Assembly (NCBI RefSeq): GCF_016820495.1
Contig: NZ_JADHDU010000001.1
Span: forward strand, 496,257 to 560,256
DNA length: 64,000 nt
Source: Planococcus beigongshangi
Lineage (GTDB): Bacteria > Bacillota > Bacilli > Bacillales_A > Planococcaceae
Reading direction: 5' to 3'
The notes beneath the pieces were generated by a model. The model was not told the origin of the DNA. It worked only from the letters and a program-made list of their open reading frames with translations, and searched no databases. Numbering within the stretch: position 1 is the first letter of the stretch; the number at the start of each line of letters is the position of its first letter. The position numbers and the translations under genes are program-made. This document shows positions 37,098 to 45,502 of the stretch, one piece after another.

Positions 37098-38153
37098 ATG
37101 GAGAAAATTCTACAGATAAAAGACCTCGAACTTTCCTTTAATACTTTTGGCGGGGAAGTTAAAGCAATTCGAGGTGTAAATTTCGATCTATATAAAGGTG
37201 AAACTCTGGCAATCGTTGGGGAATCAGGTTCCGGTAAATCCGTAACTTCTAAATCCATCATGCGTTTATTGCCTGAAAGTTCAGCTGAATTTAAAAACGG
37301 GGAAATTCTTTTTGGCGGCAAAGACCTGACCAAATTGTCCGATAAAGAGATGCAGAAAATCCGCGGAAAAGAGATTTCAATGATTTTCCAGGATCCGATG
37401 ACTTCTTTGAATCCGACTATGCCGATAGGCAAGCAGATTACTGAACCGTTATTGAAGCACCAGAAAATCAGTAAACCGGAAGCGCGCAAAGTGGCAATCG
37501 ACCTTTTGCGCCTTGTCGGAATGCCGAAACCGGAACTTCGCATGAAACAGTATCCGCACCAATTTTCCGGGGGACAGCGCCAGCGTATCGTTATCGCGAT
37601 TTCACTTGCCTGCAACCCGCAAATTCTGATTGCGGATGAGCCGACAACAGCTCTTGATGTAACGATTCAGGCGCAGATTCTGGAATTGATGAAAGATCTG
37701 CAAAAGAAAATCGATACTTCCATCATCTTCATCACACACGACCTTGGTGTTGTAGCAAACGTGGCAGACCGGGTAGCCGTCATGTATGGCGGGAAAATCG
37801 TTGAGATCGGAACAGTGGATGAAATTTTCTACAATCCACAGCATCCTTATACTTGGGGTCTCCTAAGCTCGATGCCATCACTTGATACTGACGAATCAAA
37901 ACTATATACGATTCCTGGAACACCACCAGATCTTTTGGATCCTCCAAAAGGAGATGCATTTGCACTTCGCAGTGAATATGCGATGAAGATCGATATGGAG
38001 ATGGATGCACCATTTTTCAAAATCAGCGACACGCATAAAGCGGCTACATGGCTGCTGCATCCGGATGCTCCTCAAGTTGAGCCTCCGCTAAGTGTCATTG
38101 AAAGAATGAAAAAGTTCCCGGGAAGCCGCTATTATGAAGGGAGCGCAAATTGA
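37098..38153 (+). CDS. oppD: Oligopeptide ABC transporter ATPase OppD
   Basis: This is a 351-residue ABC ATPase with Walker A GESGSGKS, signature FSGGQRQR and Walker B ILIADEPTTALD. The C-terminal extension lacks the cysteine cluster seen in AppD and reads DAFALRSEYAMKID, a version I recall from Bacillus OppD. It therefore probably has no iron-sulfur site. Its TGA overlaps the oppF ATG by one base. Confidence 0.93.
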   Translation: MEKILQIKDLELSFNTFGGEVKAIRGVNFDLYKGETLAIVGESGSGKSVTSKSIMRLLPESSAEFKNGEILFGGKDLTKLSDKEMQKIRGKEISMIFQDPMTSLNPTMPIGKQITEPLLKHQKISKPEARKVAIDLLRLVGMPKPELRMKQYPHQFSGGQRQRIVIAISLACNPQILIADEPTTALDVTIQAQILELMKDLQKKIDTSIIFITHDLGVVANVADRVAVMYGGKIVEIGTVDEIFYNPQHPYTWGLLSSMPSLDTDESKLYTIPGTPPDLLDPPKGDAFALRSEYAMKIDMEMDAPFFKISDTHKAATWLLHPDAPQVEPPLSVIERMKKFPGSRYYEGSAN

Positions 38154-39091
38154 TGGCTGAGAAATTACTTGAAATCAAAAATTTGAAACAGCATTTCAAT
38201 GTCGGCAAAGCAAACGAAGTAAAAGCAGTCGACGGCATCTCTTTTGATATTTACAAAGGAGAAACTCTTGGCCTTGTTGGAGAGTCGGGATGTGGCAAGT
38301 CCACAACCGGCCGTTCCATCATCCGCTTGTATGATGCCACTGATGGCGAAGTATTATATGAAGGCGAAAGCGTACATGGCAAGAAGTCGAAAAAGGAATT
38401 GAAGAAATTCAACCGCAAAATGCAGATGATTTTCCAGGATCCCTATGCTTCATTGAACCAGCGGATGAAAGTCATGGATATTATTGCTGAAGGCATTGAT
38501 ATCCATGGTCTGGCGAAAGATGCAAAAGAACGCGAACAAATGGTTTTTGACCTGTTGAAAACTGTCGGCTTGAACAAAGAACACGCTAACCGTTATCCAC
38601 ACGAATTCTCGGGTGGACAGCGCCAGCGTTTAGGGATTGCCCGCGCACTGGCTGTAGACCCGGATTTCATCATTGCTGATGAGCCGATCTCGGCACTGGA
38701 TGTTTCCATCCAGGCGCAGGTAGTAAACCTGCTGAAAGAACTGCAGGAAGAAAAAGGCCTGACGTATCTTTTTATCGCCCATGACCTTTCGATGGTTAAA
38801 TACATTTCAGACCGTATCGGCGTTATGTACTTTGGCAGAATGGTGGAACTGGCACCAGCTGAAGATCTTTACAATAATCCGATGCATCCATATACTCAAT
38901 CCCTGCTTTCAGCCATTCCGCTTCCAGACCCGAATTACGAACGCAACCGCGTGCGTAAATCATATGATCCTGCTTCCCATAATTATGCGGAAGGCGAGGA
39001 TGTCCGGATGAGAGAAGTTTCTCCAGGGCATTTCGTGGATTGCTCTGAACGTGAATTTGAAGCTTTGAAAGCTGGTATTATAAAAGGATAG
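38153..39091 (+). CDS. oppF: Oligopeptide ABC transporter ATPase OppF
   Basis: This is a 312-residue partner ATPase of OppD with Walker [10 protein letters not shown], signature FSGGQRQR and Walker B FIIADEPISALD. A single Cys is left in the C-terminal extension (GHFVDC). A TTG at 38150 is in frame directly upstream, but the ATG of the TGATG overlap is the better start, with AAGGGAG before it. It ends the opp operon two bases before a terminator stem. Confidence 0.93.
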   Translation: MAEKLLEIKNLKQHFNVGKANEVKAVDGISFDIYKGETLGLVGESGCGKSTTGRSIIRLYDATDGEVLYEGESVHGKKSKKELKKFNRKMQMIFQDPYASLNQRMKVMDIIAEGIDIHGLAKDAKEREQMVFDLLKTVGLNKEHANRYPHEFSGGQRQRLGIARALAVDPDFIIADEPISALDVSIQAQVVNLLKELQEEKGLTYLFIAHDLSMVKYISDRIGVMYFGRMVELAPAEDLYNNPMHPYTQSLLSAIPLPDPNYERNRVRKSYDPASHNYAEGEDVRMREVSPGHFVDCSEREFEALKAGIIKG

Positions 39092-39092
39092 G

Positions 39093-39129
39093 AAATGGCA
39101 ATGCCACTTAGTGGCATTGCCATTTTTTT
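39093..39129 (+). terminator. Rho-independent terminator of the opp operon
   Basis: A perfect 15-bp stem (39093-39107 with 39111-39125) ends in T7. Confidence 0.93.
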
Positions 39130-39196
39130 GTTTCATTTTGTCAAAATGATGATAAAATAGAAGGAGAAAGACAACTGAGAGGGTGTAATCGCGAAT

Positions 39197-40405
39197 ATGA
39201 AGAAATTTAAGATGGCTGCAGCAACGGCTTTGCTTTTTAGTGGGCTGGCAACTGGGACGGCACTCGCTGCAGAGGAACAGGCACAGGATTTTACCACACG
39301 TACATATAATGCTGTAGAAATTCCATCGGAAGTTCTGGCAAGCTCACAATTATTCAAGTACAGCTCAGGTTTGAATTTTGAATACCCTGATGCAGTCCGT
39401 GGAATTTTCGTTACCGGGCATTCAGCAGGAGGGGCGCGTTTTGAAAGTCTTATCGATTTGATCGGCAGTTCAGATTTGAATGCCATGGTCATTGATATCA
39501 AAGAAGATTTCGGCTATATGACTTACGTACCGGAAGAAGGATCGAAACTGGCGGAATATGAAATCGGGCAACCCTATATCAAAGACCCGCGTGCAATGCT
39601 GGAGCGTTTGGAACAGGAACAGATTTATCCGATCGCCCGGGTTGTCGTCTTTAAGGATTCGGCACTCGCCGAAAGAAAACCGGAATGGTCATTCGTGGAT
39701 GGCGGGGCCATCTGGAAGAACGGCAGAGGTGAATCTTTCGTCAATCCTTACATGCAGGAAGTTTGGGATTATAATGTAGAAATTGCAATTGAAGCAGCAA
39801 AAATGGGCTTCAAGGAAATCCAATTCGACTATGTGCGTTTCCCGGAAGGATTTGAGAACCGTGCGGATACGCTTCAATATTCAAAAGGTGAATATGGCGG
39901 AGATGAATATGACGGCACACAGAGCCGTGTAGCGGCCGTTACCGATTTCGTGGCATATGCCCGAGAGCAGCTGGAACCGTATGACGTAGATGTATCTGTC
40001 GATATTTTTGGCTATTCCGCTACTTTACCGGAGGCACCAGGCATCGGGCAGAACTTCTCGATGATTTCCGAAAACGTGGACGTCATTTCTTCGATGATCT
40101 ACCCAAGCCACTGGACATCTTACTTCGGTATTGCAAAACCCGATTTGGAACCCTATAACTTAGTGGCAGAGTATTCAAAAGTTGAAAATGCAAAACTCGC
40201 TGAACTTGAGAATCCTCCGGTATCACGGCCATGGCTGCAGGACTTTACAGCTTCCTATCTGGGTGCAGGTAATTATCTGAGATACGGCAAAGCTGAAGTG
40301 GAAGCGCAGATAAAGGCGTTGAATGATAACGGCATCGACGAGTTCCTGCTTTGGAATGCCGGCAATTCCTATACACCAGGGGTAGACTATACGCCATTGG
40401 ATTAA
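39197..40405 (+). CDS. Secreted putative glycoside hydrolase (DUF4015 type)
   Basis: This 402-residue protein has a clear Sec signal peptide (cut near ALA-AE). It then has a TIM-barrel-like domain of the DUF4015/GHL family, which is predicted to act on polysaccharides. Family landmarks are GIFVTGHSAGG, VIDIKEDFG, IQFDYVRFPEG, VDIFGYSA and SSMIYPSHW. The conserved acids in the IQFDY and VDIFGYS strands are likely catalytic or substrate-binding. No cell-wall anchor is seen, so it may be released or wall-associated. It stands alone between two terminators. The substrate is unknown. Confidence 0.8.
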   Translation: MKKFKMAAATALLFSGLATGTALAAEEQAQDFTTRTYNAVEIPSEVLASSQLFKYSSGLNFEYPDAVRGIFVTGHSAGGARFESLIDLIGSSDLNAMVIDIKEDFGYMTYVPEEGSKLAEYEIGQPYIKDPRAMLERLEQEQIYPIARVVVFKDSALAERKPEWSFVDGGAIWKNGRGESFVNPYMQEVWDYNVEIAIEAAKMGFKEIQFDYVRFPEGFENRADTLQYSKGEYGGDEYDGTQSRVAAVTDFVAYAREQLEPYDVDVSVDIFGYSATLPEAPGIGQNFSMISENVDVISSMIYPSHWTSYFGIAKPDLEPYNLVAEYSKVENAKLAELENPPVSRPWLQDFTASYLGAGNYLRYGKAEVEAQIKALNDNGIDEFLLWNAGNSYTPGVDYTPLD

Positions 40406-40411
40406 ATCGGG

Positions 40412-40445
40412 AAGAGACTGATTTTTTTATCAGTCTCTTTTTTTA
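40412..40445 (+). terminator. Rho-independent terminator after the putative glycoside hydrolase
   Basis: AGAGACTGAT (40413-40422) pairs with ATCAGTCTCT (40429-40438) and is followed by T7. Confidence 0.92.
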
Positions 40446-40451
40446 TGGAAC

Positions 40452-40480
40452 TTTCCAGTCTTTGAAACGTACTATATAAT
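40452..40480 (+). promoter_or_regulatory. Candidate sigma-A promoter, distal spx upstream region
   Basis: TTTCCA, a 17-base spacer and TATAAT (40475-40480) start the 320-base spacer before spx. A ribosome-binding-site-like AAGGAG and a 10-codon open frame follow (see findings). Confidence 0.45.
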
Positions 40481-40538
40481 AGAAAGATTATTTTCAAGGA
40501 GTAAAATCTAATTGAGAATATTATTTTTTATATATTGG

Positions 40539-40564
40539 GTTTAACTGTTAAAAGGAACGGGTAA
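40539..40564 (+). promoter_or_regulatory. Sigma-B-type promoter upstream of spx
   Basis: GTTTAA (40539-40544), a 14-base spacer and GGGTAA (40559-40564) match the general-stress sigma-B consensus. It lies about 200 bases before spx, with no terminator between. Confidence 0.7.
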
Positions 40565-40610
40565 AATTAGGATATAGAAATTAATAGAAAAGACCAATTA
40601 TAGCCATAAT

Positions 40611-40640
40611 GTGACAAGTATACAGCATATTTTCTATAAA
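40611..40640 (+). promoter_or_regulatory. Candidate sigma-A promoter with overlapping palindrome, spx
   Basis: GTGACA, an 18-base spacer and TATAAA (40635-40640). The -10 lies within the palindrome GCATATTT-N5-AAATATGC (40625-40645), which could bind a dimeric repressor. Confidence 0.5.
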
Positions 40641-40676
40641 TATGCGATTTCTATATTCAAAGAAAGATAGATATTG

Positions 40677-40682
40677 TATAAT
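40677..40682 (+). promoter_or_regulatory. Third -10-like element before spx
   Basis: A perfect TATAAT lies 84 bases before the spx start. I see no clear -35 at 17 bases, so this is weak. Confidence 0.35.
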
Positions 40683-40765
40683 GATTGTAAAGCTTCTAAA
40701 TTATATTCATTCTAATTTAGTAACAGCAAACGAAATTCCCCTAATCCGAAAGGAAGTGTTCAATT

Positions 40766-41164
40766 ATGATGGTTACGCTATTTACTTCCCCAAGCTGTAC
40801 GTCATGCCGAAAAGCTAAAGCGTGGTTGGAAGAACATGATATTCCATATACAGAACGCAATATTTTCTCTGAACCTTTGACAATCAGTGAGATAAAAGAA
40901 ATATTACGTATGACTGAAGATGGCACAGATGAAATCATCTCTACCCGTTCTAAAATCTTCCAGAAGTTGAATGTTGACGTGGAAAGCCTTCCACTGCAAC
41001 GTCTATACGAATTGATCCAGGAACATCCTGGTTTATTGCGCCGGCCAATCATCATGGACGAAAAAAGACTCCAAGTCGGTTATAACGAAGATGAAATCCG
41101 CCGGTTCCTACCTCGTAAAGTGAGAGCATATCAATTGCTTGAAGCACAGCGAATGGTGAACTGA
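40766..41164 (+). CDS. spx: Transcriptional regulator Spx
   Basis: Spx is an ArsC-fold protein that binds the RNA polymerase alpha C-terminal domain and redirects transcription under disulfide stress. The redox switch CTSC (Cys11 and Cys14 with the double-Met start) is present, as are the conserved [19 protein letters not shown] segment and a C-terminal tail recognised for ClpXP decay. The ATG at 40766 is 11 bases after GGA; a second ATG follows at once and would give the usual 131 residues. Its upstream region has several promoter signals, including a sigma-B type. The degradation adaptor gene yjbH and mecA are nearby. Confidence 0.96.
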   Translation: MMVTLFTSPSCTSCRKAKAWLEEHDIPYTERNIFSEPLTISEIKEILRMTEDGTDEIISTRSKIFQKLNVDVESLPLQRLYELIQEHPGLLRRPIIMDEKRLQVGYNEDEIRRFLPRKVRAYQLLEAQRMVN

Positions 41165-41173
41165 AAATAAGCT

Positions 41174-41226
41174 GAAAGCTGTCCGGCCTTTATGTCAATT
41201 CATAATGGATCTGTGGCAGCTTTTCT
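41174..41226 (+). terminator. Weak terminator candidate after spx
   Basis: GAAAGCTG pairs with CAGCTTTTC across a loop of more than 30 bases, followed by a short T-run. The long loop lowers confidence. Confidence 0.4.
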
Positions 41227-41421
41227 CTATTCATTTGTATTAAAAGTCTTGCAATTCTAACTTATTTGGACTACACTCGTAAATAATTATCTGCCCTTGG
41301 ATTTTTGGCATCAAGCATTTACTTTCTCATATAGTTCAAAACGCGATATAATAAGTAGAGCAACACACCGCACGGCTTATGAGGAAGATCCTCTGGTCCA
41401 ATTCGAAAGGAGAGGTGTAAA

Positions 41422-42081
41422 ATGGAAATAGAACGCATTAATGACAACACAGTAAAATTTTACATTTCCTATCTCGACGTTGAAGAACGTGGGTTCAGCC
41501 GTGACGAAATATGGTTTAACAGAGATAAAAGTGAAGAGCTTTTCTGGGAAATGATGGATGAAGTCAATGAAGAAGCAGAATTTGTCATGGAAGGCCCACT
41601 TTGGATTCAAGTGCAGGCACTGGATAAAGGGCTGGAAGTGACAGTTACACGTGCCCAACTTACAAAAGACGGCCAAAAACTGGATATGCCGGATGATATA
41701 GAAGAGCGCCGCAAAATGTTCAGCAGCGATGATGCAGCAGGAGAAACGGATTTTGATGAGTTTGAACCTGTCTTCAATGAACCGGATACAAAATCCTTGC
41801 AGTACAGTTTTGTATTCTCTGAAGTTGACGAACTGATTCCGTTATCACGCCGCCTGCAGTATGTGCCGCTTGAAACTGCTCTCTATCATTTTGAAGGGAA
41901 ATATTTCCTGCATGTAAGCTTCGATGAAATTCTTCATTCTGAAGATGACATAAAAGATCATATGAGTGTATTCACTGAATATCTCCAGAGTTCACCTGTT
42001 ACCATTCATCGTCTCGAGGAATATGGTAAAGAAATATTCAAAGAAGATGCATTGGCGAATGTTCATCATTACTTCGCTTGA
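41422..42081 (+). CDS. mecA: Adaptor protein MecA
   Basis: MecA delivers ComK and other clients to ClpC and helps assemble the ClpC hexamer. The 219-residue protein has the conserved N-terminal target-binding domain (MEIERINDNTVKFYISYLD), an acidic middle linker (about 95-120) and the C-terminal ClpC-binding domain starting near YSFVFSEVDELI. It has an AAAGGAGAGG ribosome binding site and its own terminator. A TATAAT at 41347-41352 is a possible -10, with no convincing -35. Confidence 0.94.
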   Translation: MEIERINDNTVKFYISYLDVEERGFSRDEIWFNRDKSEELFWEMMDEVNEEAEFVMEGPLWIQVQALDKGLEVTVTRAQLTKDGQKLDMPDDIEERRKMFSSDDAAGETDFDEFEPVFNEPDTKSLQYSFVFSEVDELIPLSRRLQYVPLETALYHFEGKYFLHVSFDEILHSEDDIKDHMSVFTEYLQSSPVTIHRLEEYGKEIFKEDALANVHHYFA

Positions 42082-42113
42082 TGGCAACTTTATAAAAGAA
42101 TATCTATATCTAT

Positions 42114-42157
42114 AAGGCCGGAAAGGAAAATTAACTGTTTTCTTTCCGGGCTTTTTT
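42114..42157 (+). terminator. Rho-independent terminator after mecA
   Basis: GCCGGAAAG and GAAAA pair with TTTTC and TTTCCGGGC across a seven-base loop with one bulge, then T6. Confidence 0.82.
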
Positions 42158-42198
42158 ATTTTGCCTAGATGTATGTCTAGTTAACTGAAAAATCAATA

Positions 42199-42228
42199 TT
42201 GTTTTATATGCCACTGTACTTCTATAAT
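42199..42228 (+). promoter_or_regulatory. Sigma-A promoter of coiA
   Basis: TTGTTT, an 18-base spacer and TATAAT (42223-42228) lie just before the coiA ribosome binding site. The 5' untranslated region would be very short. I could not fit a proper ComK double box (AAAAN5TTTT) here. Confidence 0.55.
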
Positions 42229-42241
42229 AGAAGAAAAGGGA

Positions 42242-43345
42242 GTGAGCGGTATATTAATCGCCAGGACAGAAGACGGAGCGCTAATCTATTTGAATGAATC
42301 CATGAACCGTAATATTTTGAAAAAAATGCGACTGACCGAGGAATTCCAATGTCCGGATTGCGGCAATACAGTGCTTTTGAAAATCGGCGATGTGAAGATA
42401 CCGCATTTTGCACATAAATCGCTGTCCACGTGCGGATCCAGTGAACCGGAATCTGAACTCCATCTCAGCGGGAAGATGGTGTTGCACCAATTTTTTTCTG
42501 ATCAAAAAATAGCCGTTGAACTTGAAAAATACTTACCGGTTATCCGGCAGCGGGCAGATTTGTTTGTGGACAATTCTACTGCGATCGAGTTTCAATGCAG
42601 TTCGATTGCATCGTCTGAAGTAAAGCGCAGGTCTGCTGCTTATCGGAGCCAGGATATCCGGTTTACCTGGATAAGCGGAAGCTCTGAAAAAAGAGGGAAT
42701 GCCATTCAAATTATCAAGCTGATGGATTTTCAGAAAGAAATGCTGGTCGATCACAAAGGGACCGGTCATCTATTGCTGCTGAATCCAGGTGAACAATATT
42801 TTTATTATTATTCGAATCTGTTTCCGATCAGCGGCAACCGATGGGTGGGGAAAGTCTCGGCATTGCCGGTCAGCAGGCAAACCTATCCTTTTGCTGTTCC
42901 GAAACCCCTCAATCAGCAGGATTTTAAAACAGTGTGTACTGCCTATGAATCTGCAAAAGCAGCTTTTGTCCGTTCACAGCTGTTTGCCAAAAACCGCTAC
43001 CAGAACCCCTTCTGGCAGCTGTGCTATAACCTTGGCTTCGATAAGCGGAATCTTCCTTCGACGGTCGGCGTGCCTGTCTTCGGTTCTGACTGCATAGCGG
43101 AACATACCGTCATCTGGCAATTAAAAATGATCCAGGCATTGAAGGGCGGAAAGTGTCCAGCAGAACTTAGCTCCTCAGGCAGCATAAAGCTGCACAGGAA
43201 TGGGACAGCCCATCAATTACAGAGAGTTTTGGAGGCCTATACAGGATTTTTGGAGGAAATGTCCTCAAAAAATAATAAGGCTCAAAAGCAAGAGGAACTT
43301 TTATATCTTATCTATTGCAAAACCGTTCGAAAATTGAGAAAATGA
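42242..43345 (+). CDS. coiA: Competence protein CoiA family
   Basis: CoiA is a predicted nuclease-like protein needed in competence for recombination of incoming DNA. The protein has an N-terminal Zn-ribbon-like CPDCG with following His/Cys (about residues 37-65) and the conserved nuclease-like core RADLFVDNSTAIEFQCS, where Asp, Glu and Gln mimic a PD-(D/E)xK site. It has about 367 residues. The start is uncertain: the only canonical codon, GTG at 42242, overlaps the GGGAG ribosome binding site, while the well-spaced codon at 42251 is ATA. Confidence 0.87.
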   Translation: MSGILIARTEDGALIYLNESMNRNILKKMRLTEEFQCPDCGNTVLLKIGDVKIPHFAHKSLSTCGSSEPESELHLSGKMVLHQFFSDQKIAVELEKYLPVIRQRADLFVDNSTAIEFQCSSIASSEVKRRSAAYRSQDIRFTWISGSSEKRGNAIQIIKLMDFQKEMLVDHKGTGHLLLLNPGEQYFYYYSNLFPISGNRWVGKVSALPVSRQTYPFAVPKPLNQQDFKTVCTAYESAKAAFVRSQLFAKNRYQNPFWQLCYNLGFDKRNLPSTVGVPVFGSDCIAEHTVIWQLKMIQALKGGKCPAELSSSGSIKLHRNGTAHQLQRVLEAYTGFLEEMSSKNNKAQKQEELLYLIYCKTVRKLRK

Positions 43346-43391
43346 GAGGTAGTTCGACTCCCGAAAGAGAAGGACAGAGGAGGAAAAGATA

Positions 43392-45200
43392 ATGGCCAAT
43401 AAATTATTGAAACGAGATGAAGTACCTGCTGAATTGACTTGGAAGCTGGAAGATATATTCGCTTCAGATGAAACGTGGGAAAGCGAATTCAAAGAAGTGG
43501 GGACTCTGGCTGAAAAGGCGGAATCATATAAAGGGAAACTGAAGGAAGGGGCAGATGCTCTTTTTGAAGTTTTGACCTATAAGGACGAATTGTCTGAGCG
43601 TGTAAGAAGATTGTATACATACTCCCATATGCGCTACGATCAGGATACGACAAACGCAAAATATCAAGCGATGGATAGCCGGATGAAGGCCCTGTATGCA
43701 AAAATTTCTACAGGCCTGTCGTTCCTGACGCCTGAAATCCTGGATCTTGATGAAGAGATCCTGAACAACTATGTGGAAAATCATGAAGGTTTGAAATTAT
43801 ACAAGCATGCGCTTGATGAACTGAATGCGATGAGGCCGCATGTCCTGCCGGCAGAACAGGAGTCCCTGCTTGCCCAGTTATCGGAAGTGGTGAGTTCTCC
43901 TTCTGAAACATTCGGCATGCTGAATAATGCAGATTTGGAATTCCCGGAGATCAAGGATGAAAACGGGGAAAGTGTTCAAATCACCCATGGCAATTACATC
44001 CGCTTCCTGGAAAGCGACGACCGCCGAGTGCGGGAAGATGCATTCAAAGCGGTCTATGCGACTTACGGCAAATTCCTCAATACCTTTGCCTCTACTCTGG
44101 CCGGCACGGTAAAACGGGACAATGTGAATGCGCGTGTCCGCAATTATGACTCAGCGCGGCATTCCGCCCTGTCGGATGATCATATCCCGGAGAGTGTCTA
44201 TGATAACCTGGTGGGTACGATCAACAATAACCTGCATCTGCTGCACCGCTATGCGGCGCTCCGCAAAGAAGTGCTCGGCCTTGATAAAGTCCATATGTGG
44301 GATATGCACACACCGCTTGTCAAAGAAGTCGAGATGGAGATCCCTTACGAAAAAGCGACAGGGATGATGCTGAAGGGCTTGGCTGCGCTGGGTGAGGAAT
44401 ATACCGGTATCGTGGCAGAAGGCATTCAGAACCGCTGGGTGGATGTACTTGAGAACAAAGGAAAACGGAGCGGTGCCTATTCATCAGGCGCTTACGGCAC
44501 AAACCCTTATATTCTCATGAACTGGCAGGATAATGTCGAGAACCTCTTCACTTTGGCCCATGAATTCGGCCATAGCGTCCACAGTTATTATACGCACGCA
44601 ACGCAGCCTTACGTATACGGCGATTATTCGATCTTCGTGGCAGAAGTCGCTTCCACGACAAACGAAGCTTTACTGAATGAATACATGGTCAATGCGGCTG
44701 AAAGTGATCAGGAGCGCATCTATCTATTGAATCATTGGCTGGACGGTTTCCGTGGTACGGTTTTCCGCCAGACGATGTTTGCGGAGTTTGAACATGCCAT
44801 CCATAAGATGGACCAGGACGGCGAAGCGTTGACAGCTGAGCGCCTGACGGAGGTCTATTATGAGCTGAATAAGAAATATTTCGGTGAAGATGTGGCAGTG
44901 GATGAGGAAATCGGCATGGAATGGGCCAGAATTCCACATTTCTACTACAATTACTATGTATTCCAATACGCTACAGGGTTCAGCGCGGCTACAGCACTCA
45001 GCAAAGGCATTCTGGAAGAAGGCCAGCCGGCGGTGGAACGTTACATCAATGAATTCCTTAAAGCCGGCAGCTCCGACTATCCGATAGAAGTACTGAAAAA
45101 AGCCGGTGTTGATATGACTTCTTCTGAACCAGTGGAAGAAGCCTGCAAAGTATTTGAAGGAAAACTGGCAGAACTTGAAAAATTACTGCTGAATAAATAA
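43392..45200 (+). CDS. pepF: Oligoendopeptidase F (PepF)
   Basis: This is a 602-residue cytoplasmic M3-family zinc metallopeptidase that cleaves oligopeptides of about 7-17 residues. The HEFGHS motif (HExxH) and a downstream Glu in the FVAEVASTTNEALL segment bind zinc. It should process peptides brought in by Opp and App. It starts after AGAGGAGG and follows coiA by 46 bases, as in Bacillus. A terminator follows 9 bases after the stop. Confidence 0.95.
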   Translation: MANKLLKRDEVPAELTWKLEDIFASDETWESEFKEVGTLAEKAESYKGKLKEGADALFEVLTYKDELSERVRRLYTYSHMRYDQDTTNAKYQAMDSRMKALYAKISTGLSFLTPEILDLDEEILNNYVENHEGLKLYKHALDELNAMRPHVLPAEQESLLAQLSEVVSSPSETFGMLNNADLEFPEIKDENGESVQITHGNYIRFLESDDRRVREDAFKAVYATYGKFLNTFASTLAGTVKRDNVNARVRNYDSARHSALSDDHIPESVYDNLVGTINNNLHLLHRYAALRKEVLGLDKVHMWDMHTPLVKEVEMEIPYEKATGMMLKGLAALGEEYTGIVAEGIQNRWVDVLENKGKRSGAYSSGAYGTNPYILMNWQDNVENLFTLAHEFGHSVHSYYTHATQPYVYGDYSIFVAEVASTTNEALLNEYMVNAAESDQERIYLLNHWLDGFRGTVFRQTMFAEFEHAIHKMDQDGEALTAERLTEVYYELNKKYFGEDVAVDEEIGMEWARIPHFYYNYYVFQYATGFSAATALSKGILEEGQPAVERYINEFLKAGSSDYPIEVLKKAGVDMTSSEPVEEACKVFEGKLAELEKLLLNK

Positions 45201-45209
45201 TGGATCTGG

Positions 45210-45239
45210 AGCAGTCACTGAAAATAGTGGCTGCTTTTT
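45210..45239 (+). terminator. Rho-independent terminator after pepF
   Basis: A 10-bp stem (45210-45219 with 45226-45235, one G-U) closes a GAAAAT loop and ends in T5. Confidence 0.88.
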
Positions 45240-45424
45240 AATTATCTTGAAATAGTTAAATTCATATAATAGATAGAGCCAATATGACAAATTTGTGAAT
45301 TCACTTGTGAATTATTGCATAAACAATTATTCCGTGATAAAGTAAGGTTGTGAAATAAATCACATACAAACATACACCCCTTTGTTTGAGCGTGAACATT
45401 TCTCCCATCCCCTTTGTGTAATAA

Positions 45425-45457
45425 GAAACGCCTGCCGGACGTGGCAGGCGTTTTCTT
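45425..45457. terminator. Terminator-like hairpin between pepF and yjbH
   Basis: AACGCCTGCC (45427-45436) pairs with GGCAGGCGTT (45443-45452) and is followed by TTTC on the plus strand. The 180 bases before it hold no gene I can support. It may be a second stop for either convergent transcript. Confidence 0.75.
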
Positions 45458-45465
45458 TTGGATAA

Positions 45466-45502
45466 AAATAAGCACGGTGCCGATTCAGGCACCGTGCTTA
45501 TT
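45466..45502 (-). terminator. Rho-independent terminator of yjbI-yjbH
   Basis: A 14-bp stem (45468-45481 with 45488-45501) overlaps the yjbH stop. On the minus strand it leads into TTTTTATC. Confidence 0.88.

Noticed and set aside
42182-42230. ComK double box before coiA
   Set aside because: A-runs and T-runs occur, but not with the AAAAN5TTTT pairs at allowed spacing.
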